Assembly: GCF_001629735.1 (NCBI RefSeq)
Contig: NZ_CP015224.1
Span: forward strand, 2,542,001-2,606,000
Length of the DNA: 64,000 nt
Direction of reading: 5' to 3'
DNA from: Lysinibacillus sphaericus
GTDB taxonomy: Bacteria; Bacillota; Bacilli; Bacillales_A; Planococcaceae
The notes beneath the pieces were generated by a model. It had not been told where the DNA came from, made no database searches, and saw only the letters and a list, made by a program, of their open reading frames with translations. The translations under genes and the position numbers were made by a program. Shown here in pieces: positions 43,599 through 51,805 of the stretch (position 1 is its first letter; each line of letters opens with the position of its first letter).

Positions 43599-43910
43599 TT
43601 ACGCATGTTTTGCGATAAATGCTTCTAAAGCTTCTTTTGGTTGGAAGCCTACAGTTTTGTCAACTAATTCTCCATCTTTAAATAATAATAATGATGGGAT
43701 TGACATGATTTGATACTCAGCTGCAGTACCTTGGTTATTATCTACGTCAACTTTTACAATTTTAGCCGCGCTACCTGCAGCATCCATTTCCTCAAGAACT
43801 GGCCCGATCATTTTACAAGGTCCGCACCAAGCAGCCCAAAAGTCCACTAATACTAACCCTTCTTTAATATCACTTTGGAACGTAGCATCTGTTGCATGTA
43901 CAATTGCCAT
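43599..43910 (-). CDS. trxA: Thioredoxin
   Basis: A 103-aa thioredoxin with the active site WAAWCGPCKMI near residues 25-35 and the cis-Pro loop MSIPSLLLFKDG. It reduces disulfides in cytoplasmic proteins and serves ribonucleotide reductase and peroxidases. AAGGAGG precedes the ATG. Position between etfA and uvrC as in B. subtilis, with a permease gene inserted upstream. Confidence 0.97.
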   Translation of the reverse strand: MAIVHATDATFQSDIKEGLVLVDFWAAWCGPCKMIGPVLEEMDAAGSAAKIVKVDVDNNQGTAAEYQIMSIPSLLLFKDGELVDKTVGFQPKEALEAFIAKHA

Positions 43911-44029
43911 TTGAAATCCTCCTTAAACTTACTATGATTGTAGTATAGCATGGATAAATTCACTTGAGCGAACAATCTGCCTGTAATGTATTTTTTATGA
44001 AAATCCTTGTCGAAAATTAAACGTACCGA

Positions 44030-45382
44030 TTAATTTTGTTGATAACGGCCTTTCCATAAATAAGTTAACGTAATAAAAATGTAGATGGCTAATGTAATAC
44101 CCGTCACGATTATTGAAGTGGTAAAAATAATACCAATTAAGATCGTACTCAGTGCAATAATCGCAATCCATGTAGTATAAGGGTACCATTTCACTTCATA
44201 CACACTTGAGTTTGCTGATTGTTTTTTTCTTGATTTCAGATGAGCTATGGCAATAATTAACCAAATAAATAGCACAGTATATCCAAGTGATCCCATCAGA
44301 AAATCAAATGTCTTGCTTCCAGCATATAACGAAACGATGACACCTAAATATAACGCTAATGTACACATCAAAATCGCATATACGGGAACATTTCTTTTGG
44401 ATAATTGAGCAAAAATTTTAGGAACACGCCCGTCTACTGCTTGTGTATAAAGTACACGTGACGAACCATAAAGGCCCGAATTCATAGAAGAAATAATAGC
44501 AAGTAACACTACAGCATTCATTATATGATCCGCACCAGGAATTCCGATCATTTTAAATACCATTACAAATGGACTTTCTGGTACTCCATTCACTTCATTC
44601 CAAGGAATCAAACTAACGATAATAAAGAATGGCAGTAAATAGAAAGTAACAATCCGTACTAATGTACTGCGCACAGCTTTTGGTACTACCTTTTCAGGAT
44701 TTTTTGTTTCAGCTAATGTAATCCCAATGATTTCAGTTCCACCATAGGAATAGATCACCACAAGCATAGCTGCAATTAATCCCATTGATCCATTTGGGAA
44801 AAAACCGCCGTGCGAGGTTAAGTTAGAAAAACCTACAGCACTATGTTGACCAAATGAGACAAGCAATAAAATGAGTCCTGCAATAATAAATACAATAATA
44901 ACCGTAATTTTAATCAATGCTAGCCAGTATTCCGTTTCAGCAAAAATCTTCACGGATAACAGATTAATAGCTGACACTAGCACCGAAACAGATAACGCCA
45001 ATATCCAAATTGGGTATTCAGGCAACCAATATTGTATAAAAATAGCGGCGACAACAGATTCTGCTGCAATATTTAATACCCACATCTTCCAATAAATCCA
45101 GTCTAAAAAATAAGCAGGATATTTGCCTAAAACGGATTCGACTAAATCTCTAAACGTTCTTGCTTCCTTATTGCGGACTGCCATTTCTGCGAGACCTTGC
45201 ATAACAAATAATAAAATAATGCCCCCTAATAAATAGGCTATAAGCACCGATGGACCTGCCATATCAATGGCTGCACTACTTCCTTTAAATAATCCTGCGC
45301 CAATGGCACCACCTAATGCCATCATCGTAATGTGACGCGAGGTCATTGTTCTTTTTAATTGTTGTTGATTGTTCTTTTCCAC
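44030..45382 (-). CDS. AAT-type amino-acid permease (T-box controlled)
   Basis: A 450-aa, 12-helix transporter of the amino acid-polyamine-organocation superfamily. TMMALGGAIGAGLFKGSSAA at the N-terminus and the YSYGGTEIIGITLAETKNPE segment are the hallmark motifs. The long 5' leader is a T-box riboswitch whose specifier reads CUU, so the likely substrate is leucine or a branched-chain amino acid. It interrupts the usual etfA-trxA synteny, so it is an insertion relative to B. subtilis. Motifs are seen; substrate is inferred. Confidence 0.93.
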   Translation of the reverse strand: MEKNNQQQLKRTMTSRHITMMALGGAIGAGLFKGSSAAIDMAGPSVLIAYLLGGIILLFVMQGLAEMAVRNKEARTFRDLVESVLGKYPAYFLDWIYWKMWVLNIAAESVVAAIFIQYWLPEYPIWILALSVSVLVSAINLLSVKIFAETEYWLALIKITVIIVFIIAGLILLLVSFGQHSAVGFSNLTSHGGFFPNGSMGLIAAMLVVIYSYGGTEIIGITLAETKNPEKVVPKAVRSTLVRIVTFYLLPFFIIVSLIPWNEVNGVPESPFVMVFKMIGIPGADHIMNAVVLLAIISSMNSGLYGSSRVLYTQAVDGRVPKIFAQLSKRNVPVYAILMCTLALYLGVIVSLYAGSKTFDFLMGSLGYTVLFIWLIIAIAHLKSRKKQSANSSVYEVKWYPYTTWIAIIALSTILIGIIFTTSIIVTGITLAIYIFITLTYLWKGRYQQN

Positions 45383-45404
45383 TTTCTTACCTCCTAAAAA
45401 TCAA

Positions 45405-45680
45405 AAAAGGCATACCGTCTGTTCCTTCATCATCAAATGAAAGAAGAGACGATATGCCATAAGCAAACCGCGGTACCACTCTAATTGGTTCTTTATGAAC
45501 CCAACTTAAAACCTTGTAACGAAGGTCAATCGTCAAACAAATAGAATAATCAGACAATTCTATTTATCTTACCACTCCTAGGCAAGTTCAAAGTCTTATT
45601 GGTCTGCGTTGCACCAACCCGCAGCTCTCTTTACCGAATAATGAGCTTTTACTACTCCTAATCTTTGCGTTTAAAAACAT
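45405..45680 (-). promoter_or_regulatory. T-box leader, probable leucine specificity
   Basis: The canonical T-box AGAGTGGTACCGCGG is present (complement of 45468-45482), preceded by a stem I containing the AG-bulge region GAGAGCTGCGGGTTGGTGCAA and the specifier region GAACTTGCC, where CTT occupies the specifier place. The terminator stem GGCATATCGTCT/AGACGGTATGCC followed by TTTTTT lies at about 45409-45458. Uncharged tRNA-Leu would favour antitermination and permease expression. Confidence 0.85.
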
Positions 45681-45791
45681 TATTTGAATATTTAATGATA
45701 TTCAACACTATAATCGTATCTGTTAATTATGTCAATATTTTATTTTGCAATAATTTTCAAATAGCAGCTACTTTCTTAGAAAATTAAAAAA

Positions 45792-45815
45792 GCAGGAAGG
45801 ATCATCCCTCCCTGC
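45792..45815 (-). terminator. Terminator of the etf operon
   Basis: GCAGGGAGG/CCTTCCTGC stem with TTTTTTAATT on the minus strand, 9 bases after the etfA stop. Confidence 0.85.
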
Positions 45816-45823
45816 AATAACGT

Positions 45824-46801
45824 TTATGCATTCACTTTTAGAGCCTTAAATTCCTCAATTAATAACGGAACTACTTCAAATAAATCTCCAACAATTCCAT
45901 AGTCTGCTACTTTGAAAATATTTGCTTCAGGATCTTTATTAATAGCAACAATTACTTTAGAATTTGACATTCCTGCTAAATGCTGAATTGCCCCTGAAAT
46001 ACCAGCTGCAATATAAAGGTCTGGAGTTACAACCTTACCAGTTTGACCAATTTGAAGTGAATAGTCACAATACTCAGCATCACATGCACCACGAGATGCT
46101 CCAACCGCACCGCCTAATAAGTCAGCAAGCTCTTTCAGTGGCTCAAATCCTTCTTCAGATTTCACACCGCGACCACCAGCAACAACAACTTTTGCCTCTG
46201 ATAAGTCAACACCTTCTGAAGATTTACGAACAACCTCTTTAATAATTGTGCGAAGGTTTGTAATATCTACAGTAACTGCCGAAACATCTCCTGTTTTACC
46301 ATCAACTTTTTCTAAAGGTGCAATGTTATTTGGACGAATAGATACTAATACAATACCGTCTTTTACCTTCACCTTTTCAAAAGCTTTACCAGAGTAGATT
46401 GGTCGAATGAATACAACATCATCGCCTGCGCCTTCAATTGTAGTAACATCAGATACAAGACCTGCCTGTAATTTACTTGCGATTTTTGGCGATAAATCTT
46501 TTCCATTTGCCGTATGGCCAAAGACAATGCCAGCTGGCTTTTCTTGCTCAATAATAGCTAGTAGTGCTTGACTATAGCCATCAGATGTATATTGTTTTAA
46601 ATGTGGGTGTTCCACCGTTACAACACGATCAGCACCATATTCAAATAATGGACCTGTTAAATTTGCTACAGCATCCCCTAAAAGTACCCCTACAACCTCG
46701 CCACCATCAGCAATTTGTTTTGCAGCTGCAATTGCTTCGAAAGAAACATTACGTAAGCTTCCTTCACGAACTTCACTTAATACTAATACTTTTTTTGACA
46801 T
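45824..46801 (-). CDS. etfA: Electron-transfer flavoprotein alpha subunit
   Basis: A 325-aa protein with N-terminal Rossmann-like domain (MSKKVLVLSEVREG) and C-terminal FAD domain VVAGGRGVKSEEGFEPLKEL, GAVGASRGACDAEYCDYSLQ, IGQTGKVVTPDLYIAAGISG and AINKDPEANIFKVADYGIVG. With EtfB it accepts electrons from acyl-CoA dehydrogenases. It ends the lcfA-fadR-fadB-etfBA gene group. Confidence 0.97.
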   Translation of the reverse strand: MSKKVLVLSEVREGSLRNVSFEAIAAAKQIADGGEVVGVLLGDAVANLTGPLFEYGADRVVTVEHPHLKQYTSDGYSQALLAIIEQEKPAGIVFGHTANGKDLSPKIASKLQAGLVSDVTTIEGAGDDVVFIRPIYSGKAFEKVKVKDGIVLVSIRPNNIAPLEKVDGKTGDVSAVTVDITNLRTIIKEVVRKSSEGVDLSEAKVVVAGGRGVKSEEGFEPLKELADLLGGAVGASRGACDAEYCDYSLQIGQTGKVVTPDLYIAAGISGAIQHLAGMSNSKVIVAINKDPEANIFKVADYGIVGDLFEVVPLLIEEFKALKVNA

Positions 46802-46838
46802 AGCATATTCCCTCCGTTACCCTTTAAGATTCGATTTT

Positions 46839-47612
46839 TTAAACTACTTTTGCTTCCGTATGAAGTAGATTTACCAGTTCTTTTACTTGTACAGAAAGGT
46901 CGCCTTCAAGCACACGGCCTGCTGCTTTTTGAGCTGGTAAGAAGATATCAATCGTTTCAATCTTCACTTCTACATCGTCTTCATCGATATCTAAATCATC
47001 TAACTCAAGTTCTGCAAGCGGTTTCTTCTTCGCTTTCATAATACCTGGTAGGGATGGATAACGTGGCTCATTTAAACCTTGTTGAGCTGTTACTAACAGT
47101 GGTAAAGAAGTTTCAATTACTTCTGAATCCCCTTCTATATCACGAACAATTTTCGCAGAAGTTCCATCAATTTCAAGTTTTGTAATCGTTGTTACATAAT
47201 TAATATCTAGTAAGTCTGCAACACGTGGACCCACTTGACCTGAACCACCATCAATCGCAACATTTCCTGTTAAAATTAAATCAGCATCTTTATCTTTTAA
47301 GTATTCTGCTAATAAATAAGCAGCAGCATTTTGGTCTAATTCGTCTAAATCATCTTCCGTATTGATGAGCACTGCCTCATCTGCGCCCATTGCTAAAGCT
47401 GTACGTAATTGCTTCTCAGCATCCTCGCCGCCAATTGTCACTACTGTCACTTTTCCACCTGCAGCGTCACGCACTTGGATTGCTTCTTCGATGGCATATT
47501 CATCGTAAGGGTTAATGATGAATTCTGCGCCGTCCTCTTGGATTTTACCACCCGACACAACGATTTTTTCTTCTGTATCAAACGTACGTTTAATTAATGC
47601 AAAAATATTCAT
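46839..47612 (-). CDS. etfB: Electron-transfer flavoprotein beta subunit
   Basis: A 257-aa AMP-binding partner of EtfA with INPYDEYAIEEAIQVRDAAG near residue 35 and GNVAIDGGSGQVGPRVADLL near residue 115, the family signature. The AMP has a structural role. A 37-base gap separates it from etfA; GGAGGT lies before the ATG. Confidence 0.97.
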   Translation of the reverse strand: MNIFALIKRTFDTEEKIVVSGGKIQEDGAEFIINPYDEYAIEEAIQVRDAAGGKVTVVTIGGEDAEKQLRTALAMGADEAVLINTEDDLDELDQNAAAYLLAEYLKDKDADLILTGNVAIDGGSGQVGPRVADLLDINYVTTITKLEIDGTSAKIVRDIEGDSEVIETSLPLLVTAQQGLNEPRYPSLPGIMKAKKKPLAELELDDLDIDEDDVEVKIETIDIFLPAQKAAGRVLEGDLSVQVKELVNLLHTEAKVV

Positions 47613-47728
47613 ATATCCATACCTCCTGGAACGTTTTATAATTCTAAGTAAACTTATAAATATTATATATATTTAGTTTCAATAACATCGATAACATACT
47701 TGTTTGTTGCTATCGACATATGGGAAAA

Positions 47729-48502
47729 TTATTTGCCAGTAAACATAGGCTCACGCTTTTCAATGAATGCTTGAATTCCTTCTTTTGCATCTTCTGTGAC
47801 GAACACTGTACCAAAGGATTTTGCTTCCGCATCAATACCTTCATAAAATGAAGCATGCTTTGCATATTGCAATGTTTGAATAGCTGCCTTCAAAGCAATT
47901 GGACTCTTCTTTGCAATATTCTTTGCAATTTTTAGCGTTTCCTCTAAAAGTGTCTCTTCTGAGAATGCACGGTTTGCTAAGCCCCATTGCACAGCTTCTG
48001 TACCAGAAATCGGTTCGCTCGTAAACATCATTTCAGCAGCCTTTGCTACACCAACATAACGTGGTAATCGCTGTGTACCGCCAAAGCCAGGAATAAGACC
48101 TAATTGTAACTCTGGTAAACCTAGTTTCGCTGATTCCGTAACAAAGCGCATATGACAGCTCATTGCTAGCTCAAGCCCACCGCCTAATGCTGCACCATGA
48201 ATAGCTGCGATAACTGGCTTAGGGAACGATTCCACACGCTCAAATACTTGCTGTCCATTGCTAGCTAGCTTCGTGAACTCTTCTCCAGATTCTACCCCAT
48301 TAAATTCTTTAATATCTGCACCTGCAGAGAAGAAACGGCCTTCACCATGAAGTACAAGGACTCTTACAGCATCATCATGTTCTACAGCATCTAGCACAGA
48401 ATTTACTTCTGCAATAATACCGCGTGATAACGCATTTGCTGGCGGACGTGCAATTGTAATATTTGCTACCCCATCTTCCACTTTCCAACTTAGAAATTCC
48501 AT
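47729..48502 (-). CDS. fadB: Enoyl-CoA hydratase
   Basis: A 257-aa crotonase-fold enzyme. The oxyanion-hole loops [11 protein letters not shown] and [10 protein letters not shown], and [20 protein letters not shown], are present, with a Glu ([20 protein letters not shown]) in the catalytic place. It hydrates enoyl-CoA in beta-oxidation. It corresponds to B. subtilis fadB (ysiB) by order. Confidence 0.95.
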   Translation of the reverse strand: MEFLSWKVEDGVANITIARPPANALSRGIIAEVNSVLDAVEHDDAVRVLVLHGEGRFFSAGADIKEFNGVESGEEFTKLASNGQQVFERVESFPKPVIAAIHGAALGGGLELAMSCHMRFVTESAKLGLPELQLGLIPGFGGTQRLPRYVGVAKAAEMMFTSEPISGTEAVQWGLANRAFSEETLLEETLKIAKNIAKKSPIALKAAIQTLQYAKHASFYEGIDAEAKSFGTVFVTEDAKEGIQAFIEKREPMFTGK

Positions 48503-48516
48503 TTCTCCACATCCTT

Positions 48517-49098
48517 TTAACCTTTTATGGCGTTCAGGATTAATGCCTGAACCTTCGGAACCTGTTCCATCAAATCATATCGATAGTCATTCATAACCCA
48601 CGACGTAATAGTTTCATCGATTGTTCCAAAAACCATTTGACGTGCCAAGCGTACATCCATCGTTTGATTGAACTCACCTGAAAGCATACCTTCGATTAAA
48701 ATTTGATCAAGTAAATGTAAATACTCACGTAATACCGAATTAATTTTTAGTCGTAAGTCTTTGTTTGATTGGCGAAGCTCTAATTGCGTGACGGTTGCTA
48801 GGTATCGATCTGTCGCTAGAACATTAAAATGATTTTCAATCATTCGGGAAAGTTTGTCTTTAGACGTATTCCCATTTTCTATTATATCTTGTAATGACTC
48901 TACAAAAACAGCCATTTTTTCATTAAAGACAGAAATTAATATATCTTCTTTATTTTTAAAATATAAATAGATAGTTCCATCGGCCACCCCAGCCTGTTTG
49001 GCGATTTTCGATACTTGCGCTTGGTGATACCCATTCTCCGCAATAACGATGACAGCTGCATCAATAATTTGCTTATATTTTGGCTTATCTCGTTTCAC
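48517..49098 (-). CDS. fadR: TetR-family fatty-acid degradation regulator FadR
   Basis: A 193-aa repressor from GTG 49098, preceded by AGGTGGTGATAT; the longer frame upstream has no good ribosome site. The HTH is [20 protein letters not shown] near residue 35-55. In B. subtilis FadR (YsiA) represses beta-oxidation genes and is released by long-chain acyl-CoA. The gene is located between lcfA and fadB, and a matching operator is present just upstream (49178-49195). Confidence 0.95.
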   Translation of the reverse strand: MKRDKPKYKQIIDAAVIVIAENGYHQAQVSKIAKQAGVADGTIYLYFKNKEDILISVFNEKMAVFVESLQDIIENGNTSKDKLSRMIENHFNVLATDRYLATVTQLELRQSNKDLRLKINSVLREYLHLLDQILIEGMLSGEFNQTMDVRLARQMVFGTIDETITSWVMNDYRYDLMEQVPKVQALILNAIKG

Positions 49099-49177
49099 TT
49101 TTATATCACCACCTAAAAAACATGCGCACGTCAACATAATCACGTATGACGTGAGAACCTAAAAAAATATGAAAATA

Positions 49178-49195
49178 TGAATGGTCATTCATTCA
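49178..49195 (-). promoter_or_regulatory. FadR-like operator upstream of fadR
   Basis: The minus strand reads TGAATGAATGACCATTCA, an 18-bp near-palindrome close to the B. subtilis FadR consensus with outer TGAATGA and TCATTCA arms. It lies about 80 bases before the fadR start, so fadR-fadB-etfBA are likely autoregulated. Confidence 0.75.
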
Positions 49196-49246
49196 TATTT
49201 TCATATTATATTTTACACCATTGCTTGTCAATACTTTAACACGTAT

Positions 49247-50941
49247 TTATTTCGCTTCTTTATTCGCCATTTTCGTTTTTTCTTCTTCCACTAATGTACG
49301 ACGCAAAATTTTACCTACGGCTGTTTTTGGCAACTCCTGTTTAAATTCATAATACCGTGGAACTTTAAATGCCGCTAGATGCTGACGGCAATATTTATTT
49401 AATTCGTCTTCTGTAATCGAATACCCTTCTTTTAAAACAATATAAGCTTTTACCGTTTCTCCTCGATAAGGGTCAGGTATACCTGCTACAACGCATTCTT
49501 GGATTTCCTCTCGTTCGTATAGCACTTCCTCAACCTCTCGAGGATAGATGTTAAAGCCTCCAGCAATGATCAAATCTTTTTTACGATCCACTACATAGAA
49601 AAAGCCTTGCTCATCCATATAGCCAAGATCTCCTGTTAAAAACCAGTCATCTGCAAATGTAGCGGCAGTATCCTCTGGACGATTCCAATAGCCCTTCATC
49701 ACTTGTGGCCCTTTTACTGCAATTTCACCAACTTCTCCAACTGGCAATTCTTCAGTATCCCCTGTCCGCAAAATAACTGCTTCTGTATTAGGCCAAGGTA
49801 ATCCAATCGAGCCAATCACCCGCTTGCCCCAAATGGGAGTAGCATGTGTCACTGGCGATGTTTCAGTTAATCCATAACCTTCTACTAATTTTCCACCTGT
49901 TACCTCTTCAAATTTCTCTTGCACTTCAATTGGCAAAGAAGCTGAACCACTTAGGCAGGCCTTTATAGATGATAAGTCATAATTAGCAATGTCTGGATGA
50001 TTTAATAAACCAATGTATAGGGTTGGCGCACCAGGGAAAAGGGTCGGCTTTTGCTTATCGATTGTCTTTAATGCTGTTTCCGCATCAAATTTCGGTAAAA
50101 GCACCATTTTATTTTGAGTGAAAACTGATAAAAGCATAACCGTTGTCATACCATAGACGTGGAAGAATGGTAGGATACCCATAATAACCTCTTCACCGTG
50201 TACACATTTATACATCCATGCATCACACATTGTCGTATTGGCTATTAAATTTTTATGGGTAAGCATGACTCCTTTCGGGAATCCGGTTGTACCACCTGTG
50301 TATTGAAGTAATGCTAGGTCTTCTTCAAAATCAAAAGGAATATGATCCATTACCTTGATTGGTGCAGAGCGCATTATTTCTGAAAACAAATGATTTTGTC
50401 CACTATGTTCAACCTTGACACTAAAGCCATATTGCTTTTTTTGAATAAATGGATAGACTAAATTTTTTGGGAATGGTAAATAGTCTTTGATGGCTGTCAC
50501 AATGACATTTTCTAGGGCAGTGTCTTTGATAATTTTCATAACTCTTGGGTACAAAATATCCATCACTAGTATAACTTTTGCACCCGAATCTGCCATTTGA
50601 TATTGAAGCTCACGTTCAGTATAAAGTGGATTTGTTTGTACGACAACAGCACCCGCATACATGGCACCGTAGTAAGCGATTACACTTTGAGGCGAGTTAG
50701 GTAACATAATGGCCACCCGGTCTCCCTTTTCCACACCTAATGATTGTAAATAATTTGCGAATCTTAAAGCAGATTCATATAGTTCGGTGTACGTCAAATC
50801 CTTCCCCATAAAATGAATCGCTATTTTTGATGGATTCTTTTTATAGGCGCGTGTCAAAAACTCTTGCACTGGAATTTCCTCAAACGTTAAAGACGATGGT
50901 ACTTCTTCAGGATAATTTGCTAGCCATGGTTTTGCTGTCAT
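49247..50941 (-). CDS. lcfA: Long-chain acyl-CoA synthetase
   Basis: A 564-aa AMP-forming ligase from ATG 50941 (GGGGAGAGG site). The ATP/AMP motif LLQYTGGTTGFPKGVMLTHK is near residue 225, then GYGLTETSPVTHATP near 350 and GWFLTGDLGYMDEQGF-like DWFLTGDLGY near 440, and the C-terminal Lys in PKTAVGKILRR. It activates fatty acids for beta-oxidation. First gene of the fatty-acid degradation group. Confidence 0.97.
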   Translation of the reverse strand: MTAKPWLANYPEEVPSSLTFEEIPVQEFLTRAYKKNPSKIAIHFMGKDLTYTELYESALRFANYLQSLGVEKGDRVAIMLPNSPQSVIAYYGAMYAGAVVVQTNPLYTERELQYQMADSGAKVILVMDILYPRVMKIIKDTALENVIVTAIKDYLPFPKNLVYPFIQKKQYGFSVKVEHSGQNHLFSEIMRSAPIKVMDHIPFDFEEDLALLQYTGGTTGFPKGVMLTHKNLIANTTMCDAWMYKCVHGEEVIMGILPFFHVYGMTTVMLLSVFTQNKMVLLPKFDAETALKTIDKQKPTLFPGAPTLYIGLLNHPDIANYDLSSIKACLSGSASLPIEVQEKFEEVTGGKLVEGYGLTETSPVTHATPIWGKRVIGSIGLPWPNTEAVILRTGDTEELPVGEVGEIAVKGPQVMKGYWNRPEDTAATFADDWFLTGDLGYMDEQGFFYVVDRKKDLIIAGGFNIYPREVEEVLYEREEIQECVVAGIPDPYRGETVKAYIVLKEGYSITEDELNKYCRQHLAAFKVPRYYEFKQELPKTAVGKILRRTLVEEEKTKMANKEAK

Positions 50942-51108
50942 ACGTCCTCTCCCCTTTGTCCCAAACTTTGTCAATTCTTAATTTTATTATAATGAAAAAG
51001 AAATGCACTTTCAAACAGAAAATAGAAAATAAACGTATTTTCGATTAATTATTATGCATTTAACAACATTATTATGACTTATTCTAAATAGTATTTGTGC
51101 GGTTAGAT

Positions 51109-51126
51109 ACGATGAACACTCATTCA
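51109..51126 (-). promoter_or_regulatory. Possible FadR operator upstream of lcfA
   Basis: The minus strand reads TGAATGAGTGTTCATCG, sharing the left TGAATGA arm and TTCAT with the operator near fadR. It lies about 170 bases upstream of the lcfA start in a 300-base intergenic region that otherwise shows no gene. Control by FadR is inferred. Confidence 0.5.
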
Positions 51127-51245
51127 TTCTCAAGTCTTTCAGATTAAAAATAACCTACATATTTCTATATTTGAAAAATATTTTTTCTCTCAAGTCTTTC
51201 GTAAATTTAGTTGAGGCTACCTGCAATAAGCTAGCTCAATAAAAA

Positions 51246-51268
51246 ACGCACCCTTTAAAAGGATGCGT
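51246..51268 (-). terminator. Terminator of the mutS2-yshE operon
   Basis: CGCATCCTTT and AAAGGGTGCG pair with one mismatch, followed by TTTTTTATTG on the minus strand. Confidence 0.85.
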
Positions 51269-51276
51269 TCAAATGT

Positions 51277-51357
51277 TTAAATAGTCATCATATAATAGAC
51301 GCCCACTGCCAAAAATGCGATACAGACAATGATTAGTACCTTTGCTAATTTTTCCAT
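51277..51357 (-). CDS. 26-aa membrane peptide
   Basis: A short gene with AGGAGTGTC spaced before the ATG at 51357, directly after the yshE stop and directly before the operon terminator. It encodes MEKLAKVLIIVCIAFLAVGV followed by YYMMTI, a single membrane helix. The good ribosome site and location support expression. Small membrane peptides of this kind often modulate larger membrane complexes; its target is unknown. Confidence 0.6.
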   Translation of the reverse strand: MEKLAKVLIIVCIAFLAVGVYYMMTI

Positions 51358-51369
51358 GTCATGACACTC

Positions 51370-51783
51370 CTATGCAATACTTGCCCCAATTACAAACGAT
51401 AGACCAACTGAAATGGTAAAGGAAATGAAACCAACTGAGCGATTATCATTGGCAATCTCTTGATCAACATTAAAACGAGGTGTCATAAATTCAAATAAGA
51501 AATAGGCAACAATTAACAGCGTAAAACCAAAAAGACCCCAGCCAATCATTTCACTTAATGTACTATGACGAGCAATGGAAAAACGAAAAATATTACAAAT
51601 TCCTAGTATTTTTCCGCCTGTTGCAAGTGCCACAGCTACATTACCTTTTTTAATTTCTTCCCAATTTTTATACTTCGTCACGACTTCGAACAATGCCATC
51701 GACACGACTAAACATAACACAACAACACTAAAGTATCCTGCCGTTTCGATAATTGGATATCGCCAAAAGCCAGAATTCAGCAT
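51370..51783 (-). CDS. yshE: YshE, DUF350 membrane protein
   Basis: A 137-aa integral membrane protein with four hydrophobic segments (about residues 15-35, 50-65, 82-100, 115-135), matching the DUF350/YshE family located after mutS2 in bacilli. No known activity. The gene follows mutS2 with a 22-base gap and belongs to the polX-mutS2 transcript. Confidence 0.9.
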   Translation of the reverse strand: MLNSGFWRYPIIETAGYFSVVVLCLVVSMALFEVVTKYKNWEEIKKGNVAVALATGGKILGICNIFRFSIARHSTLSEMIGWGLFGFTLLIVAYFLFEFMTPRFNVDQEIANDNRSVGFISFTISVGLSFVIGASIA

Positions 51784-51805
51784 CTTTCTCCGTCCCCTTT
51801 ATAGC

